From Pseudoxanthomonas sp. z9 (lineage in GTDB: Bacteria > Pseudomonadota > Gammaproteobacteria > Xanthomonadales > Xanthomonadaceae): 64,000 bases of DNA. The number at the start of each line of letters is the position of its first letter. The first letter of the stretch is position 1. Position numbers and translations under genes: made by a program. The stretch is from positions 124,001-188,000 of the forward strand of contig NZ_VFID01000001.1 in assembly GCF_006542425.1 (NCBI RefSeq). The letters run 5' to 3'. The notes beneath the pieces were generated by a model that saw nothing but the letters and a program-made list of their open reading frames with translations, ran no database searches and was not told where the DNA came from. Below are positions 17,654-27,097 of this stretch, in pieces.

Positions 17654-18583
17654 ATGGCCGCCGTCGTTTCGCCAAGAAAAAGCACGATCGTTCGCAAAAA
17701 TGTCCGCCTGCTGCCGCTGCGTTCCGCCTTCGCCGTGGGCAGTTGGCTGATGCCGGAAGCCACGCTCCAGCGCGCCTTCCGCCTGTTCGGCACGCCGATG
17801 CCCGGTGGACGCGAGCGCGCCCGCCGCAGCGATACCTGGGGCGCCAGCGTCCACACCTTCGCGCACGGCCGCGAACGGCTCGCCTGGTATGCCTGGGGGG
17901 ACCTCCAGCGCCAGCCAATCGCACTGCTGGCGCATGGCTGGTCGGGCTATGGGCTGCAACTGTTGCCGTGGGTGGAACCGCTGCGCCAGGCCGGCTACGC
18001 GGTGGTGGCACTGGACCAGATCGCACATGGTCGCAGCAGCGGGTACCGGGCGACCCTGCCGATGTTCGCCGACGTCCTGCACCGTTTCGCCGAACGCTTC
18101 GGCGGCGTGCAGGCGCTGGTCGCGCATTCCCTCGGCGGGGCCGCCGCGATGATCGCGCTCTCGCGCGGGCTGAAGGCGGAACGCGCGGTCCTGATCGCGC
18201 CGGCCGCCGATCCCATCGCCGCGGCGCAGCGCTTCGGTGGCTTCGTCGGTCTCGCCGCGCATCTTTCGGCTCGCCTGTTCGACGAATTCGAGTCGCTGAC
18301 CGGCATGGCGGTGGAGGGATTCCAGGCGCACCTCAATGCGCCCCGAATCGCCAGTCCCGCACTGATCGTCCATGACCTGGAAGACCGCGAAGTGCCTTGG
18401 TCGGAAGGCGAGCGCTATGCGCGCTACTGGCCGGAAGCGCGGCTGCTGAGCACCACCGGGCTCGGACACAACCGCATCCTCACCGACCCCGGCGTCATTG
18501 CCGCGGCGATGTCCTACCTGGACGGACGCGCGGTGGGGCAGCGCGTCGTGTCCACGCCGGACCTGCCTTACGGATTCGCCTGA
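17654..18583 (+). CDS. Alpha/beta-hydrolase
   Basis: A 309-residue serine hydrolase of the lysophospholipase/thioesterase-like type. LLAHGWSGYG forms the oxyanion region, AHSLGGAAAM carries the nucleophile Ser, HDLEDREVPW the likely Asp, and TGLGHNRIL the catalytic His. The basic N-terminus (VRKNVRLLPLRSAF) is not a clear signal peptide. It is 15 bp behind tetR and 137 bp ahead of icmF. An acyl-ester or acyl-thioester substrate would fit the context, but the sequence does not decide. Confidence 0.86.
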   Translation: MAAVVSPRKSTIVRKNVRLLPLRSAFAVGSWLMPEATLQRAFRLFGTPMPGGRERARRSDTWGASVHTFAHGRERLAWYAWGDLQRQPIALLAHGWSGYGLQLLPWVEPLRQAGYAVVALDQIAHGRSSGYRATLPMFADVLHRFAERFGGVQALVAHSLGGAAAMIALSRGLKAERAVLIAPAADPIAAAQRFGGFVGLAAHLSARLFDEFESLTGMAVEGFQAHLNAPRIASPALIVHDLEDREVPWSEGERYARYWPEARLLSTTGLGHNRILTDPGVIAAAMSYLDGRAVGQRVVSTPDLPYGFA

Positions 18584-18720
18584 ACAGGCGTTCGACCCGC
18601 TCTGCGTCGCCGCGCCAGACGGCGGCGTAGGGTGCTTCGACCCAAGGCGCCATGGGGCCGAACTCCGCCGCGCGCTACAATTCCGCCTCTAATGCATGCA
18701 ATACGCGAGTGAGGGCGCGA

Positions 18721-21700
18721 ATGAGCACACCGGCTTCCCAACTTCCTGCAGCACGCGCGGATGCATCACCGCTGCGTTTCGTTACCGCGGCCAGCCTGTT
18801 CGACGGCCACGATGCAGCGATCAACATCATGCGCCGCCTGATCCAGGGACAGGGCGCCGAAGTAATCCACCTGGGCCACAACCGCAGCGTCGAGGACGTG
18901 GTGCGCGCCGCGTTGCAGGAGGATGCCGACGGCATCGCCCTGTCCAGCTACCAGGGCGGCCACGTCGAGTACTTCAAGTACATGGTCGACATGCTCAAGG
19001 AGCGCGGCGCCAGCCACATCCGCGTGTTCGGCGGCGGCGGTGGCACCATCACCCCCGAGGAAATCGCCGAACTGCAGGCCTACGGCGTCGAACGCATCTA
19101 CCACCCCAACGACGGCATGAAGATGGGGCTGGTGGAGATGATCGAGGATGTGGTCGCGCGCGCCGAAGGCGCGCGGGAATCGGAAATCGGGAATCGGGAA
19201 TCGCAGAAAGCGCAGGCCGAAGGCGCCGAGAACGAGGCCGCGGTCGGCCGGATGCTCAGTGCCATCGAAGACGGAGAATTTTCGGAGGCCGAACTGGACA
19301 AGCTGCGCAAGCAGTGGGCGGCGGGCCGCGCTTCCGATTCCCCATTCTCCAATCCCCATTCCCTCCGGCGCGCAGCGCCGGTAATAGGCATCACTGGCAC
19401 CGGCGGCGCCGGCAAGTCATCGGTGACCGACGAACTGATGAACCGGTTCCTGTCCAGCTTCCCGCAGATGCGGATGGCGGTGATTTCGGTCGATCCGACC
19501 CGCCGCCGCACCGGTGGCGCGCTGCTGGGCGATCGCATCCGCATGAACTCGCTGCGCAGCGAACGCATCTACATGCGTTCGATGGCGACCCGCCGGCAGA
19601 ACGTGGCGACCAACGCGGTGCTGAAGGATTGCATCGCCTACCTGAAGTCGCTGGGTTTCGATCTGATCATCGTCGAGACGGCCGGCATCGGCCAGAGCGA
19701 TTCGGAAATCGTCGATCTGGTCGATTTCCCGATGTACGTGATGACCAGCGACTACGGCGCGGCCAGCCAGCTGGAGAAGATCGACATGCTCGACTTCGCC
19801 GAACTGGTGGTGCTGAACAAGTACGACAAACGCGGCGCCGAGGACGCGCTGCGCGACGTGCGCAAGCAGTGGAAGCGCAACCGGGTGGCGTTCCAGACGC
19901 CCGATGCGGAAGTGCCGGTGTATCCGACCATCGCCAGCCAGTTCAACGATCCCGGCATCAGCTGGATGTTCGCCAACCTGTGCCGCCTTCTGCGCGGGAA
20001 GTTGCACCTGCCGGCGGAGAAATGGACGCCGGATATCGACACCGAATTGAAGGAGCCGCGCGCGACCGTGCTGATTCCCGGTGCGCGCGTGCGCTATCTG
20101 GCCGAGATCGCAGAGCAGGGCCGCGGCATCAACCGTCGCATCGAGAGCGAGGCCGAAACCGCCAGCCGCGCACAGTCGTACTGGCAGTCGCTGCGCGATC
20201 TTGACGACCCGGCACTCCCCAAGGCGCTGGATCTGTATGCCGCCGAAGATCTCCTTCCCCCGCTTGCGGGGGAAGGTGCCCGAAGGGCGGATGGGGGCAG
20301 GACGGGTGACACCGACCCCCACTCCAACCCTCCCCCGCGGGCGGGGGAGGGGGCAGGTCAAGTCGACCGCTCCCTGCTGACCCTGCGTCAGCGCTACCAG
20401 GACGCCGTGCAGTCACTGTCCAGCGACGCGCTGAAGCTGCTGCGCGAGTGGCCGGCGCGCCTGAAGGCGGCGACCGACGAGGTCAACGAGTACGAGGTGC
20501 GCGGCAAGACCATCCGCATCGAGAACTACCGCGAGTCGCTCAGCCACCAGAAGATCCCCAAGATCGCCGCGCCGAAGTACCGCGGCTGGGGCGAACTGCT
20601 GACCTTCCTGCAGAAGGAAAACCTGCCGGGCAGCTATCCGTACACCGGCGGCGTGTATCCGTACCGCCGCACCGGCGAGGATCCGATCCGCATGTTCGCC
20701 GGCGAAGGCACGCCGGAGCGGACCAACCGCCGCTTCCACTACCTGAGCCTGGGCCAGCCGGCCGCGCGCCTGTCCACCGCTTTCGACAGCGTCACGCTGT
20801 ACGGCGAGGATCCGGCGCCGCGTCCAGACATCTACGGCAAGATCGGCAACTCCGGCGTCAACATCCCCACGCTGGACGACATGAAGAAGCTGTACTCCGG
20901 CTTCGACCTGTGCGCGCCGACCACCTCGGTGTCGATGACCATCAACGGCCCGGCGCCGATCATCCTGGCGATGTTCATGAACACCGCCATCGACCAGCAG
21001 GTGGAGAAGTACCTGAAGGCCGACGCCGGCCGCTGGGCGGCCGCGCAGAAGAAGCTGGACGAACTGTTCGCGGGCCGCGAGCGTCCGCGCTATTCCGGCG
21101 AACTGCCTGCCGGCAACGACGGACTCGGCCTGGGCCTGCTGGGCGTGACCGGCGATCAACTGGTGGACGCGGACACCTACGCGCGGATCAAGGCCGAGAC
21201 CCTGAAGACCGTGCGCGGCACCGTGCAGGCCGACATCCTCAAGGAGGACCAGGCGCAGAATACCTGCATCTTCAGCACCGAGTTCGCCCTGCGCATGATG
21301 GGCGACATCCAGCAGTACTTCGTCGACAACGGCGTGCGCAACTTCTACTCGGTGTCGATTTCCGGCTACCACATCGCCGAGGCGGGAGCGAACCCGATCT
21401 CGCAGCTGGCCTTCACCCTGTCCAACGGCTTCACCATCGTCGAGTACTACCTGGCGCGCGGGATGAAGATCGACGACTTCGCGCCCAACCTGTCGTTCTT
21501 CTTCAGCAACGGCATGGATCCGGAGTACACCGTGATTGGCCGCGTCGCGCGGCGCATCTGGGCACGCGCGATGCGCGAGCGCTATGGCGCCAACGAACGC
21601 AGCCAGATGATGAAGTACCACATCCAGACCTCGGGCCGTTCGCTGCATGCCCAGGAAATCCAGTTCAACGACATCCGTACCACGCTGCAGGCGCTGTACG

Positions 21701-22386
21701 CGCTGTTCGACAACTGCAACAGCCTGCACACCAATGCGTACGACGAGGCGATCACCACGCCGACCGAGGAAAGCGTGCGCCGCGCGGTCGCGATCCAGAT
21801 GATCATCAACAAGGAACTGGGCCTCAACTTCAACGAGAACCCGTGGCAGGGCAGCTTTGCGGTCGAATACCTGACCGACATCGTCGAGGAAGCGGTCTAC
21901 AAGGAGTTCGAGGCGATCAGCGAGCGCGGCGGCGTGCTCGGCGCGATGGACACCATGTACCAGCGCGGCAAGATCCAGGAAGAGTCGTTGTACTACGAGC
22001 ACAAGAAGCACGACGGCAGCCTGCCGCTGGTGGGCGTCAATACCTTCCTGCCGAAGGAACACGGCGGCGAGATCGCCACCGAGATCGAGCTGATCCGTTC
22101 GACCGAGGAAGAGAAGGGCCAGCAGATCACCAACGTGCGCGCCTGGCAGTCCTCGCGCAACGGCCTGGCGCCGGAAGGCGAGACTGACCACGCCCATTCC
22201 ACCGCGCTGGAGGAACATGCCGAAGCCGAGCCACACGACGGCCACGGCCTGGCCTACCTGCAGAAGGCGGCACGGGACCGCCGCAACGTGTTCGTGGCGT
22301 TGGTGGACGCGGTCAAGACCCACAGCCTGGGCCAGATCAGCCATGCCTTGTATGACGTGGGCGGGGAGTACCGTCGCAACATGTGA
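18721..22386 (+). CDS. icmF: Fused isobutyryl-CoA mutase (B12-dependent acyl-CoA mutase with built-in G-protein chaperone)
   Basis: A 1,221-residue fusion in the IcmF order. Residues 18-140 are the cobalamin-binding domain ([36 protein letters not shown]). Residues 220-440 are the MeaB-like GTPase with P-loop [12 protein letters not shown]. From about 560 comes the mutase TIM barrel ([41 protein letters not shown]). IcmF rearranges isobutyryl-CoA and n-butyryl-CoA, and some members also act on isovaleryl-CoA. GAGTGAGGG precedes the ATG at 18721. It is over 100 residues longer than typical IcmF. The excess is in interdomain linkers at residues about 152-162, 205-215 and 511-545, where intergenic repeat DNA is translated in frame. 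Confidence 0.92.
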   Translation: MSTPASQLPAARADASPLRFVTAASLFDGHDAAINIMRRLIQGQGAEVIHLGHNRSVEDVVRAALQEDADGIALSSYQGGHVEYFKYMVDMLKERGASHIRVFGGGGGTITPEEIAELQAYGVERIYHPNDGMKMGLVEMIEDVVARAEGARESEIGNRESQKAQAEGAENEAAVGRMLSAIEDGEFSEAELDKLRKQWAAGRASDSPFSNPHSLRRAAPVIGITGTGGAGKSSVTDELMNRFLSSFPQMRMAVISVDPTRRRTGGALLGDRIRMNSLRSERIYMRSMATRRQNVATNAVLKDCIAYLKSLGFDLIIVETAGIGQSDSEIVDLVDFPMYVMTSDYGAASQLEKIDMLDFAELVVLNKYDKRGAEDALRDVRKQWKRNRVAFQTPDAEVPVYPTIASQFNDPGISWMFANLCRLLRGKLHLPAEKWTPDIDTELKEPRATVLIPGARVRYLAEIAEQGRGINRRIESEAETASRAQSYWQSLRDLDDPALPKALDLYAAEDLLPPLAGEGARRADGGRTGDTDPHSNPPPRAGEGAGQVDRSLLTLRQRYQDAVQSLSSDALKLLREWPARLKAATDEVNEYEVRGKTIRIENYRESLSHQKIPKIAAPKYRGWGELLTFLQKENLPGSYPYTGGVYPYRRTGEDPIRMFAGEGTPERTNRRFHYLSLGQPAARLSTAFDSVTLYGEDPAPRPDIYGKIGNSGVNIPTLDDMKKLYSGFDLCAPTTSVSMTINGPAPIILAMFMNTAIDQQVEKYLKADAGRWAAAQKKLDELFAGRERPRYSGELPAGNDGLGLGLLGVTGDQLVDADTYARIKAETLKTVRGTVQADILKEDQAQNTCIFSTEFALRMMGDIQQYFVDNGVRNFYSVSISGYHIAEAGANPISQLAFTLSNGFTIVEYYLARGMKIDDFAPNLSFFFSNGMDPEYTVIGRVARRIWARAMRERYGANERSQMMKYHIQTSGRSLHAQEIQFNDIRTTLQALYALFDNCNSLHTNAYDEAITTPTEESVRRAVAIQMIINKELGLNFNENPWQGSFAVEYLTDIVEEAVYKEFEAISERGGVLGAMDTMYQRGKIQEESLYYEHKKHDGSLPLVGVNTFLPKEHGGEIATEIELIRSTEEEKGQQITNVRAWQSSRNGLAPEGETDHAHSTALEEHAEAEPHDGHGLAYLQKAARDRRNVFVALVDAVKTHSLGQISHALYDVGGEYRRNM
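19174..19206 (+). repeat. GGGAATC-type dispersed repeat inside icmF (copy 1)
   Basis: A run of GGGAATC-like heptamers reads through as ESEIGNRES in the linker between the B12 and GTPase domains. It is the same motif as in the flagellar gaps at 59.7 and 60.7 kb and is related to the long array at 52.3 kb. Confidence 0.7.
19333..19365 (+). repeat. GATTCCC-type dispersed repeat inside icmF (copy 2, opposite orientation)
   Basis: Reads CCGATTCCCCATTCTCCAAT followed by CCCCATTCCC, the reverse-complement form of the copy at 19174. It is translated as DSPFSNPHS. The two copies flank about 120 bp of what looks like native linker, giving inverted arms. Confidence 0.65.
20251..20355 (+). repeat. GC-rich CCCCCGC/GCGGGGG dispersed element inside icmF
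   Basis: About 105 bp with two internal stems (CTTCCCCCGC TTGCGGGGGAAG and CCTCCCCCGC GGGCGGGGGAGG). This is the kind of element normally seen between genes in xanthomonads. Here it is translated in frame as residues about 511-545 ([16 protein letters not shown] ... [11 protein letters not shown]) between the GTPase and mutase domains. 105 bp is a multiple of three, so the frame is kept. Confidence 0.75.
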
Positions 22387-22528
22387 GGGCGGAAGGCCGC
22401 CGCCGAGCGGCCTTCCAGACGCTCCTGCGATGGGCGATGAAATCCGATGACGCCCGGCGGGCGTGTTTGCCGGTAGAGGAAATGCAGGCCAGTGGTGGCC
22501 TGCACCACCCCTATCGAGGAGACACCCC

Positions 22529-22840
22529 ATGCGCAAGTTCATCATCCACTCCACCTCCGTTGCCGGCCTGTTGCTGCTGGCCGGCGCCGCCCTGGCCGGC
22601 GGTCCGATCAATCCGCCGCCCGCTTCCTGCGCGGTGGATGAGGTCTACAAGTGCGAAACCATCGGCGGCCAGAAGTACTGCAAATGCGCCAAGCGCGATC
22701 TGTCGGCGGCGCCGCAGCGCAATGACGAGCCGCGCCGGCTGAAGGGCAAGCCGCAGCACCTGGTCAATCATGGCGCCGGTGCGACCGGGCAGACCCCGGC
22801 GGCGCCGCAGCGGGAACCGCGCAAGTCCGATCAGCGTTGA
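22529..22840 (+). CDS. Small secreted Cys-containing protein of unknown function
   Basis: A 103-residue protein. The GAGGAGA ribosome site fixes the ATG at 22529. Residues 1-24 form a signal peptide (FIIHSTSVAGLLLLAGAALA, cleaved after ALA). The mature chain has four Cys clustered as ASCAVDEVYKC and KYCKCAKR, which could form two disulfides or bind metal, and then a disordered Pro/Gln/basic tail. I do not recognise the family. It stands alone, followed by a GC-rich stem-loop. Confidence 0.75.
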   Translation: MRKFIIHSTSVAGLLLLAGAALAGGPINPPPASCAVDEVYKCETIGGQKYCKCAKRDLSAAPQRNDEPRRLKGKPQHLVNHGAGATGQTPAAPQREPRKSDQR

Positions 22841-22846
22841 CAGTCG

Positions 22847-22882
22847 GGCGGGAGAGGGCGCATACGCGCCCTCAGTCCCGCC
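22847..22882. terminator. Long GC-rich stem-loop between convergent genes
   Basis: GGCGGGA plus GAGGGCGC pair with GCGCCCTC plus TCCCGCC around a 4-base loop. No T run follows on either strand, so termination is possible but not typical. It lies between the small secreted protein gene and the convergent DUF6122-like gene. Confidence 0.4.
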
Positions 22883-22920
22883 GATGCGTCGCCGATTGCT
22901 GTCCGGGCGATGCGGGGCTG

Positions 22921-23256
22921 CTACATCATCAGGCAGTCGAGCCCGTCCAGCGTGATGTGGATGAGCAGGCCGACACCGAACCAGCGGGTCCGGCGCGGTA
23001 TCGTCAGCGCACCGTAGAACGGCATCGCCGGCCAGGTATGCAGCGGGTGGAAACCCAGGCTGCAACGTCCGGGTGCGTAGATCGGATCGGCCAGCAGGTG
23101 GTCCAGATCGATGATCCAGCCGGCCAGCATCCAGGCGGCGGCGCGTTTCCATTCCTTTGGCCAGAACAGGCGCGCGGTGGCGACGGGCACCAGCACGTGC
23201 AGCAGCAGGTGGATGGCCGGACGCAGTTCGATGTCGGACAAGGGCGTCTCCGGCAC
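22921..23256 (-). CDS. DUF6122-like small integral membrane protein
   Basis: A 111-residue membrane protein with three or four hydrophobic segments (IHLLLHVLVPVATARLFW, AAAWMLAGWIIDLDHLLA, WFGVGLLIHITLDGLDCLMM). The charged pattern HLLLH, DLDHLLADP, GFHPLHTWP and HITLDGLD recalls the His/Asp-rich metal-dependent hydrolase-like membrane families (DUF6122, YdjM). The start is probably GTG 23256, 2 bases after the stop of the DUF188 gene, so it is coupled to it. Function unknown. Confidence 0.6.
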   Translation of the reverse strand: MPETPLSDIELRPAIHLLLHVLVPVATARLFWPKEWKRAAAWMLAGWIIDLDHLLADPIYAPGRCSLGFHPLHTWPAMPFYGALTIPRRTRWFGVGLLIHITLDGLDCLMM

Positions 23257-23258
23257 CC

Positions 23259-23729
23259 TCAGCGCCGCGTCGCCAGCCAGCGATCCAACTGGTTGGCGAA
23301 CGCCTGCCGATCGCGGGCATTGAAGGCCGCCGGTCCGCCGGTCTGGACGCCGGCGCCGCGCAGTTCATCCATGAAGTTCCGCATGGACAGCCGTTCGGCG
23401 ATGTTATCGGCGGTGTAGCGATCACCGCGCGGGTTGATGGCCTGTGCGCCGTTGGCCAGCACCCGCGCCGCCAGCGGGATGTCCTGGGTCACCACCAGAT
23501 CGCCGGCCCGCGCGCGTTCGGCGATGGCATCATCGGCCACGTCGAAGCCTCCCTGCACCTGCAGCGCGCGGATGTGGCGGGAGGGGGGCGTGCGCAGCCA
23601 CTGGTTGGCGACCAGGGTGACCTGGACCTGTGCGCGTTCGGCCGCGCGGAACAGGATTTCCTTGACCGGCCCGGGGCAGGCGTCGGCATCCACCCAGATC
23701 TGCGGGGCGGGAGCGGGGGAATCGTCCAT
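23259..23729 (-). CDS. DUF188 (YaiI/YqxD, UPF0178) family protein
   Basis: A 156-residue soluble protein of the PIN-like YaiI family. [16 protein letters not shown] at the N-terminus, [39 protein letters not shown] and a [22 protein letters not shown] tail are all signature stretches. Conserved Asp residues (DADAC, TQDIPLA) resemble a PIN nuclease site, but no activity is established for the family. It is coupled to the small membrane protein downstream. Confidence 0.9.
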   Translation of the reverse strand: MDDSPAPAPQIWVDADACPGPVKEILFRAAERAQVQVTLVANQWLRTPPSRHIRALQVQGGFDVADDAIAERARAGDLVVTQDIPLAARVLANGAQAINPRGDRYTADNIAERLSMRNFMDELRGAGVQTGGPAAFNARDRQAFANQLDRWLATRR

Positions 23730-24002
23730 CAGGGAGGTGTCACGTGCGGCATGTCACGGACGGCACGGGACGTGAAAGCAGGCGGAAGATGCAGGTGGGA
23801 ATCAGGGAATCTAGTCACGGGCGGGGAATGGGCCGGAATGGGCGGGGAAATGGGGGGGGCGGGCCACACACGATAGCCGTTTCCGCCAGGTCGAGCCCGC
23901 TGGCACTGGCAACCGGGGCTTTACGCAATGTGTGGAAGGGTGTCGATTTCCGGCGGCCCGGTTCGTCGCTTGGATACACGCCCATTCCGCAGGAGCCAAC
24001 GC

Positions 24003-24917
24003 ATGTCCCTCGTGAAACCCATCACCCCGCATCTCTGGTTCGATACCCAGGCCCGGGAGGCCTCCGAATTCTACTGTTCGCTGTTTCCCGATTCGCAGGT
24101 CGATTCCATCGTCCGGTTGCGCGACACGCCCTCCGGCGACTGCGACGTGGTGTCGTTCACGCTGGCCGGCCAGCCGTTCATGGCGATCAGCGCCGGGCCC
24201 GTGTTCACCTTCAATCCCTCGATCTCTTTCCTGGTCCATTTCGACCCCGCGCGCGACGAGGATGCACGCGAGCAACTGGATGCGATGTGGGCGAAGCTAA
24301 TCGATGGCGGACAGGCGCTGATGCCGCTGGATGCGTATCCCTTCAGCGAGCGCTACGGCTGGGTGCAGGACCGCTACGGCCTGTCCTGGCAACTGATGCT
24401 CAACTCGCCGGGCACACCGCCGCGGCCGCGCATCGTGCCGGTGCTGATGTTCACCGGTGAGGTGTACGGCAAGGCCGAGGAGGCGGCGGAATTCTACCGT
24501 TCGGTATTCGACGATTCCGAAGCCGGGCACATGGCCCGCTACGCGGAAGACACCGCCAGCGATCGCGCCGGCACGGTCATGTTCTCGGACTTCCGCCTGG
24601 GCAATACCTGGATGGCGGCGATGGACAGTGGCCATCCACACGGCTTCGCCTTCAACGAGGCCATCTCCTTCCTGGTGACCTGCCGCGATCAGGCCGAAAT
24701 CGATCGCTATTGGACGCAGCTGTCGTCGGTGCCGGAGTCCGAGCAGTGCGGCTGGTGCAAGGACCGCTTCGGGCTGTCCTGGCAGATTTCGCCGCAAGTG
24801 CTGGATGAGTTGATGACCTCGGGCGACGAGGCGCTGGTGGGACGGATCACGCACGCCTTCCTGGACATGCACAAGCTCGATGTCGCGAAGATTGAAGCCG
24901 CGGCGCGGGAGAAATAG
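24003..24917 (+). CDS. Duplicated PhnB-like VOC protein
   Basis: A 304-residue protein made of two tandem PhnB/3-demethylubiquinone-methyltransferase-like VOC modules (residues 1-138 and about 142-280). Each has the phrases P-LWF or PVLMF, A-EFY-S-F, GWV/CKDR(Y/F)GLSWQ and a His-bearing first strand. AGGAG precedes the ATG. Each module would pair strands in the VOC fold. The substrate is unknown, and such proteins are often misannotated as methyltransferases. It is convergent with the DUF1579 gene. Confidence 0.88.
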   Translation: MSLVKPITPHLWFDTQAREASEFYCSLFPDSQVDSIVRLRDTPSGDCDVVSFTLAGQPFMAISAGPVFTFNPSISFLVHFDPARDEDAREQLDAMWAKLIDGGQALMPLDAYPFSERYGWVQDRYGLSWQLMLNSPGTPPRPRIVPVLMFTGEVYGKAEEAAEFYRSVFDDSEAGHMARYAEDTASDRAGTVMFSDFRLGNTWMAAMDSGHPHGFAFNEAISFLVTCRDQAEIDRYWTQLSSVPESEQCGWCKDRFGLSWQISPQVLDELMTSGDEALVGRITHAFLDMHKLDVAKIEAAAREK

Positions 24918-24928
24918 CCCGCGGCAAG

Positions 24929-24956
24929 TAAAACGGGGCGGTCCAGGACCGCCCCG
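24929..24956 (-). terminator. Rho-independent terminator of the DUF1579 gene
   Basis: A perfect 10-bp stem GGGGCGGTCC/GGACCGCCCC (24935-24944 and 24946-24955), followed on the minus strand by GTTTTA. Serves the gene ending at 24976 and could also block the convergent VOC transcript. Confidence 0.75.
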
Positions 24957-24975
24957 AGCCTGTTGCGCAGCGCGC

Positions 24976-25578
24976 CTAGGGACGTTTCCTGTAGGTAATC
25001 TCCATCATCTTGGCCTCCTTGCCGTCCGGGCCCGGCGCATACATCTCGAACACCTCTGTGCTCTTGTCTGACCAGCGTGTGGTCATGCGCGAGGTCACCG
25101 GCTTCTTGCTGACCGGGTCGTGATAGGTACCGGTGTAGGTGCAGGCCATGCTGGCATCGCAGGTGCCTTCGCTGACCATCAGCCCGGTGCTCATGCTGTC
25201 GTTCCAGGTCGACCAGTGCTTGCCGGTGACGTTGTCGAACCCATGCAGCCCCTGGCCGGTGAACGGCTGGCCCATCATCTGCGAGTTCACTTCCTCGACC
25301 AGCACGCGGTCGCCGAGGATCATCTTGCGGGTCGCGGTACCCGTATCGGTGGTGGGCGGGGTGTCGGGGGCGTGCCAGCTCTTGATGGTCAAATCGTAGT
25401 TGCCGGCCAGCGACGCCAGCTTGCGGTGCTCGGCGCCGGGCGTGCCGGCCTTCTGGAAGGCTTCCATCATCGCCTTCATTTCGGGCGTCATGGACGGTGC
25501 CTTGTTGTCCTGCGCCTCGGCCGAGGCGACCGGTAGCAGGCAGGCGAGGGCAAGGGGGAGAACGGAACTGCACTTCAT
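24976..25578 (-). CDS. Secreted DUF1579-family protein
   Basis: A 200-residue protein. A GGAGG site fixes the ATG at 25578. Residues 1-22 are a signal peptide (MKCSSVLPLALACLLPVASA, EAQ cleavage region). The mature part shows the DUF1579 pattern: EHRKLASLAGNYDLTIKSWH, then GFDNVTGKHWSTWNDSMSTG, GTYHDPVSKKPVTSRM and a final FEMYAPGPDGKEAKMMEITY strand. It is probably a periplasmic lipocalin-like beta barrel. Function unknown. It is divergent from the M14 peptidase gene. Confidence 0.82.
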   Translation of the reverse strand: MKCSSVLPLALACLLPVASAEAQDNKAPSMTPEMKAMMEAFQKAGTPGAEHRKLASLAGNYDLTIKSWHAPDTPPTTDTGTATRKMILGDRVLVEEVNSQMMGQPFTGQGLHGFDNVTGKHWSTWNDSMSTGLMVSEGTCDASMACTYTGTYHDPVSKKPVTSRMTTRWSDKSTEVFEMYAPGPDGKEAKMMEITYRKRP

Positions 25579-25779
25579 GGCAGGACCTCCGGGGACATGG
25601 CCAGGTTGCGGTGGGCATGGGGGTGCGCCGTATTTGCACCAGTCCGCGCTCAGCCCGCGTGAAGGAATCCCGCCGCCGGTCGGGCAGGACCCGGCCACTG
25701 GCCCCGTCGACGAAACCGGACCCGCCTCGGCACCCCTGTTAAAGTGCTGTTCTTTTCCGCTTCCGCCCGTCGCATCCGC

Positions 25780-26706
25780 ATGAACACGACCGACCGCTTC
25801 CATCCCATTGGCACCCCCGGCCTGCCTTGGGGCGCCGCCGAGAAAGCCGAGTGGCGTGCCCGCCAGACCGTCCAGCGCAGCTACGCCGCCGACGTGCTGA
25901 CGGTCATCGAGCGCTTGCGCGCGCGGTTCGACGTGGAACAGTACGGTGAGCTGGACTACGGCGCGGACGGCCGCTACCCGCTGTTCGCCGTGCGCAGCCG
26001 CGACTGGAATCCGGCGCTGCCGATCATGCTGGTGACCGGCGGTGTGCATGGTTACGAGACCAGCGGCGTGCACGGCGCACTGCAGTTCCTCGAACAGCGT
26101 GCGGCGGACTATGCCGGCCGGGCCAACCTGCTGGTGACGCCGTGCATCAGTCCGTGGGGCTACGAGCGCGTCCATCGCTGGAACGCCGACGCGCTGGATC
26201 CGAACCGCTCCTTCCGGGAAAACAGCCCGGCGCAGGAATCGGCCGCGTTGATCCGGCTGGTCGCGCCGATCCGCGATCTGGCGCGGATGCATATCGATCT
26301 GCACGAGACCACCGATACCGACGAGAGCGAGTTCCGCCCGGCCCTGGCGGCGCGCGACGGCAAGCCGTTCGAGCCGGGCGAGATTCCCGACGGGTTCTAC
26401 CTGGTCGACGACAGCGAGAACCCGCAGCCCGATTTCCAGCGCGCGGTGATCGCGGCGGTGGAGCAGGTCACCCACATCGCGCCCGCCGACGCCAGCGGCG
26501 AGATCATTGGCTCACCGGTGGTAGCCCCCGGCGTCATCGAGTACGCGTTCAAGCCGCTGGGCCTGTGTGCCGGCGTGACCAACGCGCGCTACACCACCAC
26601 CACCGAGGTCTACCCGGACAGCCCCAAGGCGACTCCCGCGCAATGCAACGACGCCCAGGTGGCGGCGGTGTGCGCGGCCATCGACTATGCGCTGGCGCAT
26701 GCTTGA
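25780..26706 (+). CDS. M14-family zinc carboxypeptidase-like protein
   Basis: A 308-residue cytosolic protein. TGGVHGYETSG supplies the HxxE zinc pair, MHIDLHETTD the third His ligand, and TTTTEVYPDSP the likely catalytic Glu. DALDPNRSFREN is the substrate-Arg/Asn region of M14 enzymes. The start at 25780 (MNTTDRFHP) is taken because the 12 codons before it look intergenic. Succinylglutamate desuccinylase/aspartoacylase-like folds are related, but the substrate cannot be inferred. Confidence 0.82.
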   Translation: MNTTDRFHPIGTPGLPWGAAEKAEWRARQTVQRSYAADVLTVIERLRARFDVEQYGELDYGADGRYPLFAVRSRDWNPALPIMLVTGGVHGYETSGVHGALQFLEQRAADYAGRANLLVTPCISPWGYERVHRWNADALDPNRSFRENSPAQESAALIRLVAPIRDLARMHIDLHETTDTDESEFRPALAARDGKPFEPGEIPDGFYLVDDSENPQPDFQRAVIAAVEQVTHIAPADASGEIIGSPVVAPGVIEYAFKPLGLCAGVTNARYTTTTEVYPDSPKATPAQCNDAQVAAVCAAIDYALAHA

Positions 26707-26799
26707 AGGTTTCGGCGTCAGGCCCCATTTCGCTCCGTGAAAGGCATTCGGGGACGGCAGGTGTAACCTCCGTCCGGTGATAGGCGTGAGGACAGGACC

Positions 26800-27066
26800 A
26801 TGGCAACCGGTTGGGCCGGCGACGGCGCCGTACAGGATCAGATCGACGCGACCGTGAAGGACGCGATTGCGCGCGCGCGTCGCAATCTGCCGACCGGTCC
26901 CAGCCTCACCCATTGCGAAGAATGCGACGCGCCGATTCCGCCCGCGCGGCAGAAGGCCGTGCCCGGCGTGCGCCTGTGCGTGGCCTGCCAGGAGGCGGCC
27001 GATCGGGAGCAGGATCAGACGCAGATGTACAACCGGCGCGGGAGCAAGGACAGCCAGTTGCGTTGA
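26800..27066 (+). CDS. DksA/TraR C4-type zinc-finger protein
   Basis: An 88-residue protein of the short TraR/YbiI class. A helical N-terminus (IDATVKDAIARARRNLP) leads to the zinc finger CEECDAPIPPARQKAVPGVR then LCVACQ, with the four Cys spaced as in DksA. The long coiled coil of true DksA, needed to reach into the RNA polymerase secondary channel, is largely missing. TraR-like small proteins can still bind there. The ATG follows an AGGAC site at close spacing. Confidence 0.88.
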   Translation: MATGWAGDGAVQDQIDATVKDAIARARRNLPTGPSLTHCEECDAPIPPARQKAVPGVRLCVACQEAADREQDQTQMYNRRGSKDSQLR

Positions 27067-27097
27067 AGTACGCAGCCAGACGTCAGGACGGAGCGCA

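Noticed and set aside
20413-22611. A 732-codon minus-strand frame opposite icmF
   Set aside because: Shadow of the mutase domain; His/Val/Gly-biased composition and no recognisable domain.
23730-24002. Possible small gene between the DUF188 and VOC genes
   Set aside because: Only short frames with no ribosome site or similarity; contains a G-rich stretch and nothing recognisable.
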